Of a stretch of DNA of 38,015 nt, positions 21,867-31,262 are shown piece after piece. The DNA is from DLAJ01 sp023663615 (GTDB lineage: Bacteria; Bacillota; Clostridia; Lachnospirales; Lachnospiraceae): NCBI GenBank assembly GCA_023663615.1, contig JAMPHA010000021.1, forward strand, positions 1 to 38,015. The letters run 5' to 3'. The position numbers were made by a program, and so were the translations under genes. Every line of letters starts with the position of its first letter. Within the stretch, counting starts at the first letter, position 1. The notes beneath the pieces were generated by a model. That model saw only the letters and a list, made by a program, of their open reading frames with translations, had not been told where the DNA came from and ran no database searches.

Positions 21867-24008
21867 ATGCCAAGTCTGTACTATGAGGTCAAAAGAATAC
21901 CGGATCTCACTTTGAGCAAATACTCGGCTCTTGATGAGGGTGGCGTAGAAGGTGTTCTTAAAAAGCACGAGGCGTTTTTGCGCCAAATTTATCGAAAAGG
22001 TATGCTCAACAAAGAGATCATCCGCTGGATATATGAATACAATCCTTCAGCGCCAAAAGGTCAACGGATGAAGATAATCATAAAATTTGATGGCAAAAAT
22101 GCCTCTGATTATATGCAGAGCTTTATTGGCTCATCCCCGTTGACCCCGTATTTTGACTTGGTTCAGGTATTCCCGGAGGAGGAACTGCCGCCGCTGACAG
22201 GTCAGGAATCTCAGAAGGAACTTGAAAAACGCAAGGCGAAGACGCTGTCACTGAATCAGGAACTGTACCGATATCAGGCATCTCTCATAAAGAAAGAAAA
22301 GTTTGCTCGCCCCGATAATCCGGAAATGGCAGACTTCTACTCTGTCAACAAGTGGGAAATGAATGAGGACGCCCGCCTGTTCGGTCTGTTCACAATGATG
22401 AAGAAAATGGCTGAAAACTCGGCAAAAGAAGATACGAGTCAGTGGAGATGCCTCTATTGCGCAGATGTTGTTCCCATGGATTATACAGACTCCATCGAAT
22501 CCCCGGCAATGCTCGGTACGATCATGGCAGGGCTTCGCCGTATGCTTTCTCTGCGAGTTGAGAAGACAAGTAATTCCACCTCTTTTCAAAAGGATGAAAG
22601 CGCGGACTACACCCTGGAACGGTATAAAGATTTGGTCAAAATGATTGCCGCCAATCCTCACTTCAATGTAAATATTAAGGCGTATGCCCAGAATTCAGAT
22701 TATGCCAATATGTTACTTGATGCAGCAGCGTCTGAAGCCCTCTCTGAAGGATCTTATGATGTTATTGTTGAAACCGGAATGTTCAATGTCAACGAAATCA
22801 TAAGCAAGAATCCCCGGCTGCTATGCAGCTCCAAAGCTCCGAAAGAGTTAAGATTTTGGCCTACGCTGTTTTTCATTAAGGAGTTAGTATCTTTTACAGC
22901 TCTGCCCACTCTTTATTCCGGCGAATCAATTGAAATGCCAAAGGAAACAGCTCCGAGTTACGACAGTAATGGGCTTTACCTTGGCAGGGATACCGACGAT
23001 TACAATGTCTTCTTCCCCTTGAAAAACCTATCGAAACATGCCTTTTTAGCCGGCGTCCCCGGCTCGGGAAAAACCAATAGCATGCTGCACTTGGCTACGA
23101 CATTGTACTCGAAGTTCAACATTCCCTTTTTAATCTTGGAGCCGGCAAAACAGGAATACAGAGCACTTGTCAATAAGCCGGAAATGAAGGGGATGACTGT
23201 TTTTTCTCCCTCTTCCGGTACGAAGTTCCTGCTGCATATTAATCCATTTCAGTTTCCGCTAAAAATGTCCTTAGCGGAGCATATCAGAAATCTCATCAAT
23301 GTTTTTGAAGGATCTTTCTCAATGGATCCTCCTATGCCGTTCCTTTTGGATCGAGCGATCGAACGTGTTTATCGAGATAAAGGATGGCTTCCTTACATGA
23401 TCAACCGTGGGATCCTACCTTACCCGACCATGGGCGAGCTATATGACACACTTGAACAGATACTCGAGGAAACGGACTACGAAGGCGAAATCAAAGGCAA
23501 TCTGAAATCGGTCTTGCAGGTTAGAATCGGAAGCCTTCTGTCGCGTGAAATGGGAGATGTATTTAATGTGGCTGAGTCCTCGATGCCGCCGGAAGAATGG
23601 TTGACACGGTCTGTTGTTATTGAACTTGAAGCAATGGGAAGCGGTCCGGCCAACTTCCTTACCTTGATGCTGTCAACGCTCATAAGAGAAACACTGAAGG
23701 CTAACCCATTAAAAAGAAAAGACGGCAGTCAAAAGCCGCGTCATGTTATTTTCTTTGAGGAAGCACATAACCTAATAGGTCCAAAGGCAGAAAAGGATGC
23801 GGGTGAAAACGCAAACCCCAAGATTGCGGCAACAGCTTTTGTCGTAAAGATGCTGGCGGAAGTCCGCGCGTTAAATGAAGCAATCATCATTGCGGAAAAG
23901 TTCTATGAATACAAGGCTTTTGTGGAGACTGTCAGAGAAAGATTTGGCTTTGAACGGTCTGAGAATCAGAAAGCAAGGCGCACAGAACTGCTCAAACAGT
24001 GGGAGTAG
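21867..24008 (+). CDS. HerA/FtsK-superfamily ATPase, shortened C-terminal core
   Basis: I start this 713-residue protein at ATG 21867, since GGAGG at 21853-21857 is too close to the GTG at 21858. Residues 1-350 are an uncharacterised N-terminal part. The ATPase has Walker A GVPGSGKT (396-403) and Walker B RHVIFFEEAHNLIGP (625-639). HerA-type hexamers pump DNA or drive conjugation or export. After MLAEVRALNEAIIIAE, where family members continue with an ADQ.P...A sensor segment and the core's last strands, the chain passes directly to KFYEYKAFVETVRERFGFE and stops. An in-frame loss of the end of the core is likely, so activity is doubtful. Confidence 0.83.
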   Translation: MPSLYYEVKRIPDLTLSKYSALDEGGVEGVLKKHEAFLRQIYRKGMLNKEIIRWIYEYNPSAPKGQRMKIIIKFDGKNASDYMQSFIGSSPLTPYFDLVQVFPEEELPPLTGQESQKELEKRKAKTLSLNQELYRYQASLIKKEKFARPDNPEMADFYSVNKWEMNEDARLFGLFTMMKKMAENSAKEDTSQWRCLYCADVVPMDYTDSIESPAMLGTIMAGLRRMLSLRVEKTSNSTSFQKDESADYTLERYKDLVKMIAANPHFNVNIKAYAQNSDYANMLLDAAASEALSEGSYDVIVETGMFNVNEIISKNPRLLCSSKAPKELRFWPTLFFIKELVSFTALPTLYSGESIEMPKETAPSYDSNGLYLGRDTDDYNVFFPLKNLSKHAFLAGVPGSGKTNSMLHLATTLYSKFNIPFLILEPAKQEYRALVNKPEMKGMTVFSPSSGTKFLLHINPFQFPLKMSLAEHIRNLINVFEGSFSMDPPMPFLLDRAIERVYRDKGWLPYMINRGILPYPTMGELYDTLEQILEETDYEGEIKGNLKSVLQVRIGSLLSREMGDVFNVAESSMPPEEWLTRSVVIELEAMGSGPANFLTLMLSTLIRETLKANPLKRKDGSQKPRHVIFFEEAHNLIGPKAEKDAGENANPKIAATAFVVKMLAEVRALNEAIIIAEKFYEYKAFVETVRERFGFERSENQKARRTELLKQWE

Positions 24009-24043
24009 CCCACGCGCTTTCGGATAGGCGGTGAACTGAGCAC

Positions 24044-25252
24044 ATGGGTCAGCGATATGAAAAAAGCAAGAAGAATGTTTCTGACAACAAGCAAACATTA
24101 GAGCGTTTGCGTTCAGATAAAGATACTCTTCATAATGAATATTCTCCGCTTAGTCTTCTTGACAGTATCCGGGGATTATTGGATGATGAAGCTTCAGATG
24201 CAATACAAGGTGTTAGGGCTGCGGGTGAATTTGAATCTCAACGAATAAAGTCTGAAACGGATACCGCAGAAAAAGAAAAGAATCAGATTACCGGCGAGAT
24301 AAATAACGAGATCGCAAAGCTCAGCGTCGGATTAGAGAAGCTTCGCAGATCCGGAAATATTGAGTTTGGTAAAAGAGCAGCTGAACAAAGCAGCCGGGAG
24401 TACCAGAAACAAATCGACAAGTTCAAGCGTTTAATCGGTGAATTGGGAGAACACGTTTCAGATGCCGGGATTGCAGATGCCGGAGCTGCCGAAGGAACTA
24501 ATGGCAGAATTTCTGATAGTATTGGAGAGACACCGACTCCGTTAAATGAAGGTGAAAATGCATATATCCAACATATGAAACCGGATCGCAGCACACCACG
24601 AGATCTCCCGCAAACTCAGTATGGATATACAAAAGACGCTAATGGGCTTTTCACTTATGATTCTCCGCAGGAAATGGGTCAGTATCTATATGCTGAACAA
24701 GGCAGTGCGTACACAAATTTTCAAGGAACCTGCGGTTTGTGCTCATGCGCAAATATACTGAGATTGTCCGGGGTCAATTACGGTGAGAAAGATATGATCG
24801 ACTATGCCGCCAATGCCCCGTCAAACGATGGGTGGTTTGAAAAACTATGCGCAGTTAACCCATTTAGCGCAGAAAAAAGCGGAGGAACCACCCCAAAACA
24901 AAGAAAGGCAATATTAGATCACTTCGGGATCAACAGTAGTGTTATCCCCGTTCGACAAGATGCCGACGGAAACACAAGCATTGATGCAATAAATGATTTA
25001 GGAAAATATGTTTCCGAAGGCAGGGGTGTAATAATTGACGTCGATGCCGGAGCATTCTACGATGAGCCAAGAATGAATGGCTTTGGTCATGCGGTGACCG
25101 TAACGAGTGTAACGAAAAACAGCTATGGTGATGTCAGCGGTTTTTATATCTTAGACTCGAACAGAGGAACTGTGTACTATTCGGCGCGGCAAATACAAGA
25201 AGCAATTAGACCTTTTGTAGGTCTCAATGTTACAAACCAAATTATTAGATAG
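24044..25252 (+). CDS. Papain-like cysteine peptidase toxin-type protein with coiled-coil N-terminus
   Basis: This 402-residue protein has a helical/coiled N-terminal half (1-150), a low-complexity hinge (150-205) and a C-terminal papain-fold domain of the type found as polymorphic toxin tips. Catalytic candidates are the cysteine in FQGTCGLCSCANILRL, the histidine in GFGHAVTVTSV, and the aspartate in FYILDSNRG. The GGTTPKQRKAILDHFGI segment between them is typical of this toxin-like group. No signal peptide is present, so export would need the operon's own machinery. A small gene with immunity-like placement follows by 19 bases. The toxin role is inferred from domain type and context. Confidence 0.8.
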   Translation: MGQRYEKSKKNVSDNKQTLERLRSDKDTLHNEYSPLSLLDSIRGLLDDEASDAIQGVRAAGEFESQRIKSETDTAEKEKNQITGEINNEIAKLSVGLEKLRRSGNIEFGKRAAEQSSREYQKQIDKFKRLIGELGEHVSDAGIADAGAAEGTNGRISDSIGETPTPLNEGENAYIQHMKPDRSTPRDLPQTQYGYTKDANGLFTYDSPQEMGQYLYAEQGSAYTNFQGTCGLCSCANILRLSGVNYGEKDMIDYAANAPSNDGWFEKLCAVNPFSAEKSGGTTPKQRKAILDHFGINSSVIPVRQDADGNTSIDAINDLGKYVSEGRGVIIDVDAGAFYDEPRMNGFGHAVTVTSVTKNSYGDVSGFYILDSNRGTVYYSARQIQEAIRPFVGLNVTNQIIR

Positions 25253-25271
25253 TTTTTGGAGGGAACGCGCA

Positions 25272-25757
25272 ATGAAATTAAAAGCTGTTAAATCAAAAAT
25301 ACAAATGACGGATTGCGCTGATATTGTTTGCGCGGGTATGTACTGCTCCGAGCCAATAATTACCAAAGATGATAAAGGCGAACTGATTGACAATTATTTT
25401 ATGTATTCCAGAAGTAAAGATTTTACCCAAATTGAAGTTCCTGAGGCAATGTTTGGGATTTATTCGGAACGCGGTGAAAAAGCGTATATCACCAAAGATG
25501 TTTCGCAAAAGTTTGAGCAGCGGACATACCAAGAAACATTTGAAGCTGCAGACAAGATCAAAAGCGCGTTTAAAAGATACGAGGAATTATACCCACTGGT
25601 AAGAGAGAATGCATATTTGCAAATCTCTGATGAGAATAAAAAACACGTTTCGGATTATCTGGAAGCGCTCCGAATAGTGTCCGGAAATACATTATACAGC
25701 TTTTATTGCAAGCTGTATCCGTCATTTTTTGAATGGGCGGACAAAGCGTTGAACTAA
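25272..25757 (+). CDS. Candidate immunity protein for the cysteine-peptidase toxin
   Basis: This 161-residue soluble protein (MKLKAVKSKIQMTDCADIVC onward) is not a family I recognise. It has an N-terminal strand-rich half and a helical C-terminal half ending FFEWADKALN. GGAGGGAACG precedes the ATG. Its size, absence of signal and position immediately after a toxin-type peptidase are what an immunity protein would show. No sequence motif proves this; it could also be a chaperone or adaptor. Confidence 0.65.
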   Translation: MKLKAVKSKIQMTDCADIVCAGMYCSEPIITKDDKGELIDNYFMYSRSKDFTQIEVPEAMFGIYSERGEKAYITKDVSQKFEQRTYQETFEAADKIKSAFKRYEELYPLVRENAYLQISDENKKHVSDYLEALRIVSGNTLYSFYCKLYPSFFEWADKALN

Positions 25758-25788
25758 CGCGGCAAGATAAAGCTTGGAGGATCATACA

Positions 25789-28700
25789 ATGGCAAGATAC
25801 ATTTGTTCTGTATGTTACAAGGAAATGGAGCAGGATCATGCTCCGGAGTTTTGCCCCGGCTGCGGTACTGATGCCGGCAATTTGCAGATAATCGAGAGCA
25901 ATCAGATCAACGATGAGATGGAAACAACGATGAGCAATCTGCGTCTTCTTCTCAAATTCCTTGATTCATATGTTGAGAAAGTGCGTGGTATCAATGCGGA
26001 CTATAAAAAAAGACTGGAAGCAATGCAGACCGGGCACAGCAGTCAGCTCAGAAACTGCGCAGATAAACATGCGCAGGAGCTCTCTGAAATTGAATATGAA
26101 AAAACGAGCGTGCTTGAACAGGTAGAAATCCAGTACAAGAATACTCTCAGTGCTGAGCAGCGGAAAGCTGATTCCTATAGACGTGAGCAGTCCGCGGTCA
26201 ACGAAAATTCCCGTAAGTACCGGGACGATATACAAAAGCGGGTTGAAAGCGGCAAGAAACATATTGAGCATATTATGAGCGAATTGCGGAAAGCTGAAGC
26301 CCACATAATCCCGAAAAAGTACCACAAGATGGCTAAAGCGGGGAATTCTCCGACGATCGAAGTTGCGGCTGCAAATCTTGATGGGATCATGGTTATGAAT
26401 CCGATGTTTTTGGCAAATGAACTTAATACCTTGAATGAAAAGTTCTTGCGCAGAATAATTAAGGCAAGTGAAATAAACCGCAAATTCATTGAATTTTATT
26501 CTATGAGAATGAAAGCGGAGCAGCTCTATCAAAAAGAGCTTGCTGAGCTTAATGCTATGTTGCCGTATAGCGATACCAAAGCACAGCAGATGATCACGGA
26601 GGCTTGCCAAAGGTTCAGCATGCAAATGTCCCAGCACGAAAAGGACGCCGCACAGAATAAGCAGAACTATGTCAATTACTGTGCTGAACTTAATCAAAAA
26701 TATTACCGTCAGCGCTGCGAAGCAATGACAAGACATGCGCAACAGAAAAAAGAGATGCTGGCGCAGCATGAAAAGCAACTCGCAGATTTAGACGCCGGTA
26801 AGAAAAACGCTCTCCTTGCTTCCTATCAGGCTATGCAGCAGACGATTCTGTCTAAGGTTTCCCCGAAAGTTATCGCAGATACCGTGAAAACGCAGAAAGC
26901 CCGCGCGAAGGCGCTTAGAAACAATTTCGCACCGGCAAATGCGGAGCCGGAAAATATTACTGTTGGATCTCTCGAGTACAAACTCGACCGCATTTTGAGT
27001 AACCGTTTGGTTTCCAATTTCATGACAACAAATTATCAAGCGGTTATTAATGGGAACAGCTTTGTATTCCCATTCACTATTGGTCTAAATCAAAATCTTT
27101 GCTTGATGTTCAAATATAACAATGCTCAAGCAGCCCTGGCAAAGGATCATATTCAGACTATATGTCTTAATGCCTTTTTGTCTACTCCCCCCAACAAAAT
27201 GCGTTTCCATTTCTTTGATCCATTGAAAACGGGACAGAGCTTTGCGGTGTTCAAGCATTTTGAAGACGATCTTGCCAGAAGCTACAATGTAATTCTTGGC
27301 GGAATACAGACGGAAAACTCGGGGATTGAACAGCAGCTTCAAATCATCGTCGGTCATATCAAGACGATGCAGATTAACACATTCAAAGGTCAGTATAAAA
27401 ATATCAGAGAATATAATGCCGCAAATATATTGAATCCGCAGCCATACAACATTGTCGGCATTATGGACTTCCCGGCAGGCTTCACAGCAAAGTCTGTCGA
27501 CTTGCTGCAGCAGATCGTTGCAACCGGTAAGGAATGCGGCGTCTATGCCGTAATCATGTGCAATACGGATAATATCTCTGCAGCCGATGCAAAGTCCCGG
27601 GCTCAGATAAAGAATATCGAATCGGCGGCTACCGTCTATGAGTTAAAAGAGAAAGGGTATTTCCTTGAAAGCAAAGACGGCATGGACGAAAACATGATAT
27701 TCACTATTGATTCGCCTCTCAGTATCCGTCAAATTGTCTCTATTGCTCCTATTATTAAACAGGGAATTAAAGACGCCGGACGAATAACGATCGATTATAA
27801 GCACATAGCGCCTTCTGCCGAAAAACAGTTTACCTTCAGATCTGACGAGGGTCTGGTGATACCGATTGGTATGAGCGGGGCAAGCGATATTCAACATCTG
27901 ACATTAGGTCAGCCCGGCAGCCAGTCGGTGCATGCTCTGATTGCGGGACAAATAGGCAGCGGCAAAAGCCGTTTGCTGCACGCTATTATTACGAGCAGCA
28001 TTCTGCAGTATTCAAATGAGGAGCTTGAAATATATCTTGTCGACTTTAAGAGCGGTACGGAATTCAAAATATATGCTGATTATAATCTGCCAAACTTCAA
28101 AGTAATAGCTATTGAAAGCGAACAGGAGTTTGGTTTGAGTGTCCTGCGATATATCATGAAAGAAGGCGACCGGAGATCCCAGCTCTTTAACAGCATTTCT
28201 GTCAGTGATATAACGGCCTATAACAACCGGCCGGAAGCACAGAGAAACGGAAAATTGCCCAGAATGCTTGTTGTTATTGATGAGTTCCACGAGCTGTTTA
28301 ATAGTGCAAATGCTGCGGTATCGACCGAGGCGTCTCGGTTGCTGGACAATATTTTAAGACTGAAAAGAAGCTATGGTGTGCATGTAATTCTGTGTACCCA
28401 AAGTGTAAGAGGCTTGAGCGAGGTCAACGAGGCTGCCATGGCTCAGATCGCCGTAAGAATTGCCCTAAAATGTCCAAAGGAAGATGCTGAGATACTGCTC
28501 GGCGCCGGAAGTGACGCAATCGCGCAGATCGAAGACAATGATGCGGGATCCGCCGTATATCTTCCTGCTATTAGCACCCCAAAGACAAATAACAGGTTCC
28601 GTGTCGGTTATATCAGTCCCGAAGATCATAATGAGATTCTCAAAGGAATTGAAGAACATTACGCAAAGAACGGCAGTAAACGGTGGGATACAAGGGTTCT

Positions 28701-29532
28701 TGTTTCAGATGTTGCTGATAGCAGAGACAGCGTATTTCAGGAGTATCTGAAGCGGGATCACCTTATCGTTGAGCCAAGAAAGATTCATTTTGGCGAGTCC
28801 TTGAATATTGACAGGAATCTTTCTGTTCTCTTTGAGCTCAGGAGAAACGAAAATATGCTTCTCGCCGGCAAAGACGCACAAAAGGCTCAAAATCTGCTGT
28901 TCTTCATTACTCTGGATCTTGTGATGCAAAAACTCAAAGCAATTCAGACAGGACAGCTCTCGTCACAGATCTATGTTTTTAATTTCAATGATTCTGAGGA
29001 AAGCAGCCTGCAAGATAAGCTTCAGGATATGGCAATGCTTCTCCCCGATTACATTGAGGGCGCGACATACTATGATGCGCTTGACCGGTTGAAGGAAGTT
29101 TATAATCTCTATCAGAACAAGCAAAATGACGGCGAATATATCTGGATAATTCTTTCTAACCTCGGGCTGGCGTCTGATTTTCAAAATGGACTATATAGCA
29201 ACAGCAGCCGGGGCTTCCTGATGCTCGATGAGATTCTCAGAAACGGTCCGCAAAAAGGCGTATTTACGATAGCTTGGCATGACGATCTGACTCTGTTTCG
29301 GCAGAAATTTCCCAACATGATTGATTCCTTCAAGAAAAGGATTGCCTTCAATCTCAGCGACGAGGAAGCCTTGAACTTTGCGGATGTCGTGAAAGATCCG
29401 AGTATCAACAAAAACAACGCCGTATTCTTTGAGGCGGGCAAAGGGAAGCAAAAGTTCAGACCTTACTCTGCGCCTAATTCTGAGTGGTTTAATGAAATGA
29501 TGGATAAACTCTCGTGCGAGGATGTGTTCTAA
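25789..29532 (+). CDS. Zinc-ribbon, coiled-coil, FtsK/SpoIIIE-type ATPase
   Basis: The start at 25789 follows TTGGAGG. The 1247-residue protein opens with a zinc ribbon (C6, C9, C22, C25 in YICSVCYKEM...EFCPGCG). It continues as a long coiled coil (about 40-380) and then carries FtsK-type pumping domains. The clear one has Walker A GQIGSGKS (720-727), Walker B RMLVVIDEFHELF (825-837) and an ILCTQSV sensor. A second, degenerate copy begins at about 1010, with LLAGKDAQKAQN where the P-loop should be. Tandem FtsK domains with one decayed copy recall EssC of type VII secretion as well as DNA translocases. No membrane helix is evident, so it would act as a cytosolic motor. Confidence 0.88.
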   Translation: MARYICSVCYKEMEQDHAPEFCPGCGTDAGNLQIIESNQINDEMETTMSNLRLLLKFLDSYVEKVRGINADYKKRLEAMQTGHSSQLRNCADKHAQELSEIEYEKTSVLEQVEIQYKNTLSAEQRKADSYRREQSAVNENSRKYRDDIQKRVESGKKHIEHIMSELRKAEAHIIPKKYHKMAKAGNSPTIEVAAANLDGIMVMNPMFLANELNTLNEKFLRRIIKASEINRKFIEFYSMRMKAEQLYQKELAELNAMLPYSDTKAQQMITEACQRFSMQMSQHEKDAAQNKQNYVNYCAELNQKYYRQRCEAMTRHAQQKKEMLAQHEKQLADLDAGKKNALLASYQAMQQTILSKVSPKVIADTVKTQKARAKALRNNFAPANAEPENITVGSLEYKLDRILSNRLVSNFMTTNYQAVINGNSFVFPFTIGLNQNLCLMFKYNNAQAALAKDHIQTICLNAFLSTPPNKMRFHFFDPLKTGQSFAVFKHFEDDLARSYNVILGGIQTENSGIEQQLQIIVGHIKTMQINTFKGQYKNIREYNAANILNPQPYNIVGIMDFPAGFTAKSVDLLQQIVATGKECGVYAVIMCNTDNISAADAKSRAQIKNIESAATVYELKEKGYFLESKDGMDENMIFTIDSPLSIRQIVSIAPIIKQGIKDAGRITIDYKHIAPSAEKQFTFRSDEGLVIPIGMSGASDIQHLTLGQPGSQSVHALIAGQIGSGKSRLLHAIITSSILQYSNEELEIYLVDFKSGTEFKIYADYNLPNFKVIAIESEQEFGLSVLRYIMKEGDRRSQLFNSISVSDITAYNNRPEAQRNGKLPRMLVVIDEFHELFNSANAAVSTEASRLLDNILRLKRSYGVHVILCTQSVRGLSEVNEAAMAQIAVRIALKCPKEDAEILLGAGSDAIAQIEDNDAGSAVYLPAISTPKTNNRFRVGYISPEDHNEILKGIEEHYAKNGSKRWDTRVLVSDVADSRDSVFQEYLKRDHLIVEPRKIHFGESLNIDRNLSVLFELRRNENMLLAGKDAQKAQNLLFFITLDLVMQKLKAIQTGQLSSQIYVFNFNDSEESSLQDKLQDMAMLLPDYIEGATYYDALDRLKEVYNLYQNKQNDGEYIWIILSNLGLASDFQNGLYSNSSRGFLMLDEILRNGPQKGVFTIAWHDDLTLFRQKFPNMIDSFKKRIAFNLSDEEALNFADVVKDPSINKNNAVFFEAGKGKQKFRPYSAPNSEWFNEMMDKLSCEDVF

Positions 29533-29544
29533 TGGAGGGTCAAA

Positions 29545-30177
29545 ATGCCTGATAAAATAGAACTCGGAAAATTTGATATTCGTGATTTTATGAATGAGGA
29601 AGCCACCTTCGAGACCGAAGCTGCAGTTTCCGATGAGACTGTAGAGCGTCAGATTGTCTTTGCGATTGATGCTTCCAATAGCATGCAAGGACATAAAATT
29701 GGAGCTGTAAACGATATCGTAAACAATGTAATATCAAAGCTCAAATCGTATGCCCGCACTCAGCCTCATTCCATCAATATTTCAGTTATAGGCTATTCAT
29801 CCAGGCTGTTTAGGTGGACACAGGCGTTTGTCCCTATCGAAGATTTCAAATACAGCTATGTCGAGATGGCTGATGGTCTGACAGATATCAATGCTTTGTT
29901 TCAAGAGCTATTCGACCTGACAGAGAACCATATGCACCCGGAGTCGAGGAAGTTCGTTATTCTATTCTCTGACGGGTTGCCGACAAGCGATTATCATGAA
30001 ATGCACAGCAAGTGGACAAATACGAATATGTATAAGGATATTCATAAAATAGCGGTTGCCTTTGACGAGGACTTAAATGATCCGCAGAGTTCAGAATTCT
30101 TTTGCCGGTTTACTGACTCGGGAACTGTAATCCCGGTAAAGGATCAGGAAAACCTGCTTGCCTCGCTGTTAAATTGA
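29545..30177 (+). CDS. Second TerY-like vWA protein
   Basis: This 210-residue protein is essentially a bare vWA domain: IDASNSM (D42, S44, S46), the metal-site threonine in DGLTDIN (T113) and FSDGLPTSD (D143). It is related to the longer vWA protein encoded at 18079 (both have GAVND after the first motif) but lacks the disordered C-terminal tail. Its N-terminus, ELGKFDIRDFMNEE, carries the same kind of acidic-aromatic short motif. It follows the FtsK gene by 12 bases with GGAGGGTC as ribosome site, so each ATPase/kinase block of the operon has its own vWA partner. Confidence 0.9.
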   Translation: MPDKIELGKFDIRDFMNEEATFETEAAVSDETVERQIVFAIDASNSMQGHKIGAVNDIVNNVISKLKSYARTQPHSINISVIGYSSRLFRWTQAFVPIEDFKYSYVEMADGLTDINALFQELFDLTENHMHPESRKFVILFSDGLPTSDYHEMHSKWTNTNMYKDIHKIAVAFDEDLNDPQSSEFFCRFTDSGTVIPVKDQENLLASLLN

Positions 30178-30192
30178 GAAAGGAACAAAATT

Positions 30193-30363
30193 ATGGGATA
30201 CATATTATTGACCGGTATTTTTCCGCTTTCCCTATTGCCGTTTTCCATGCGAAACCAAACTGCATATAGAAAAGAACTTATATCCGGAAAGATCTCAAGG
30301 CACGGGATCGCCTTGAGCTTTGACGAAGAAATAATGGAAAGTAATGAGATGTGGATAGTATGA
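30193..30363 (+). CDS. Small hypothetical protein, 56 aa
   Basis: A 57-codon frame (MGYILLTGIFPLSLLPFSMR onward, ending SNEMWIV) follows GAAAGGAAC and ends in a TGA that overlaps the next ATG (ATGA at 30360-30363). The N-terminal 18 residues are hydrophobic; the rest is soluble. Spacing and coupling argue that it is translated. Function unknown. It might be the worn start of a longer membrane protein. Confidence 0.55.
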   Translation: MGYILLTGIFPLSLLPFSMRNQTAYRKELISGKISRHGIALSFDEEIMESNEMWIV

Positions 30364-31262
30364 TTCAATACGGTACTATAGAAGACGCAATAAAGGCTCT
30401 CGTACAAGAGCAGGGCTATGAAGTGCTTGAAGCCACACCGTACTTCATAGCCCTGCTAAGTGACTATGCCCCCAATTTCCCCAACGAGCAAAAAATAGTA
30501 CGAGCCTTTGCAAGAGCGGATGGATTTGCAGATGTTTCGGATTCAATAAAAGCGCGGGGAAATCTAATCTCACTGCTCCCAGCAATATGCGGAAGAATTG
30601 TAAGTGCATTTCAGGAGCCCGAACAGCAGATAGCTGCGCTGCAAACAGTAAAGAAGATAATTGCTGTTTTAGACGATAAATACGCAGTACCGGCAGATCC
30701 GGACGCTCTTAACGATATCGGAATGAGCTATTACAGGCGCTTTCCTAAAGAACAAAATATACCTATTGCGCTGCTGCTGCTTGAAGAAGCATGGAATGCC
30801 GGTAATGTTGACTCATTGTTCTATGTTGCGAGCAGCTACCTGAAAGGAAAAGGTGTCCCCCAAAATATAAGTCTTGGTATTCAATATCTTGAAAAATCAT
30901 CAGAGAGCAACGCAAGGGCGGCTTTGGAATTAGCTGAACGCCTATGGAAAGGTAACGGGACTGAAAAGAATCTCCCGCGCGCTGTCGCTCTCCTAAAGCG
31001 TATTGGTGATGAGAATGCGCTGTACATGCTTGGGGAGATTTACAGAGAAGGGATCGACTATACTACTGCATTTGAATACTACATGAAAGCGGCAGAACGC
31101 AATCATGTATATGCTCAGTACGCTGCAGCAATTGCTTATGCGACGGGGCAAGGAATAAAAAGGGATATGCGGGAGGCAAAGCGCTGGCTCAAATCCGCTG
31201 CGGCTCTTGGGCATAGTGACGCCAGAAAAAAGTTAGAGGAGCTTGGAGAACGATGGGACTGA
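30360..31262 (+). CDS. Sel1-repeat protein
   Basis: I choose ATG 30360, coupled by ATGA to the preceding gene; GTG 30351 is an alternative. The 300-residue product has a helical N-terminal half without known motif. From about residue 140 it carries Sel1-like (TPR-type) repeats: SLFYVASSYLKGKGVPQNI, AALELAERLWKGNGTEKNL, ALYMLGEIYREG and AQYAAAIAYATGQGIKRDM with AKRWLKSAAALGH. Sel1 repeats build protein-binding solenoids that often assemble signalling or membrane complexes. Here it would be an adaptor of the Ter apparatus. It overlaps the next gene by 10 bases. Confidence 0.88.
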   Translation: MIQYGTIEDAIKALVQEQGYEVLEATPYFIALLSDYAPNFPNEQKIVRAFARADGFADVSDSIKARGNLISLLPAICGRIVSAFQEPEQQIAALQTVKKIIAVLDDKYAVPADPDALNDIGMSYYRRFPKEQNIPIALLLLEEAWNAGNVDSLFYVASSYLKGKGVPQNISLGIQYLEKSSESNARAALELAERLWKGNGTEKNLPRAVALLKRIGDENALYMLGEIYREGIDYTTAFEYYMKAAERNHVYAQYAAAIAYATGQGIKRDMREAKRWLKSAAALGHSDARKKLEELGERWD

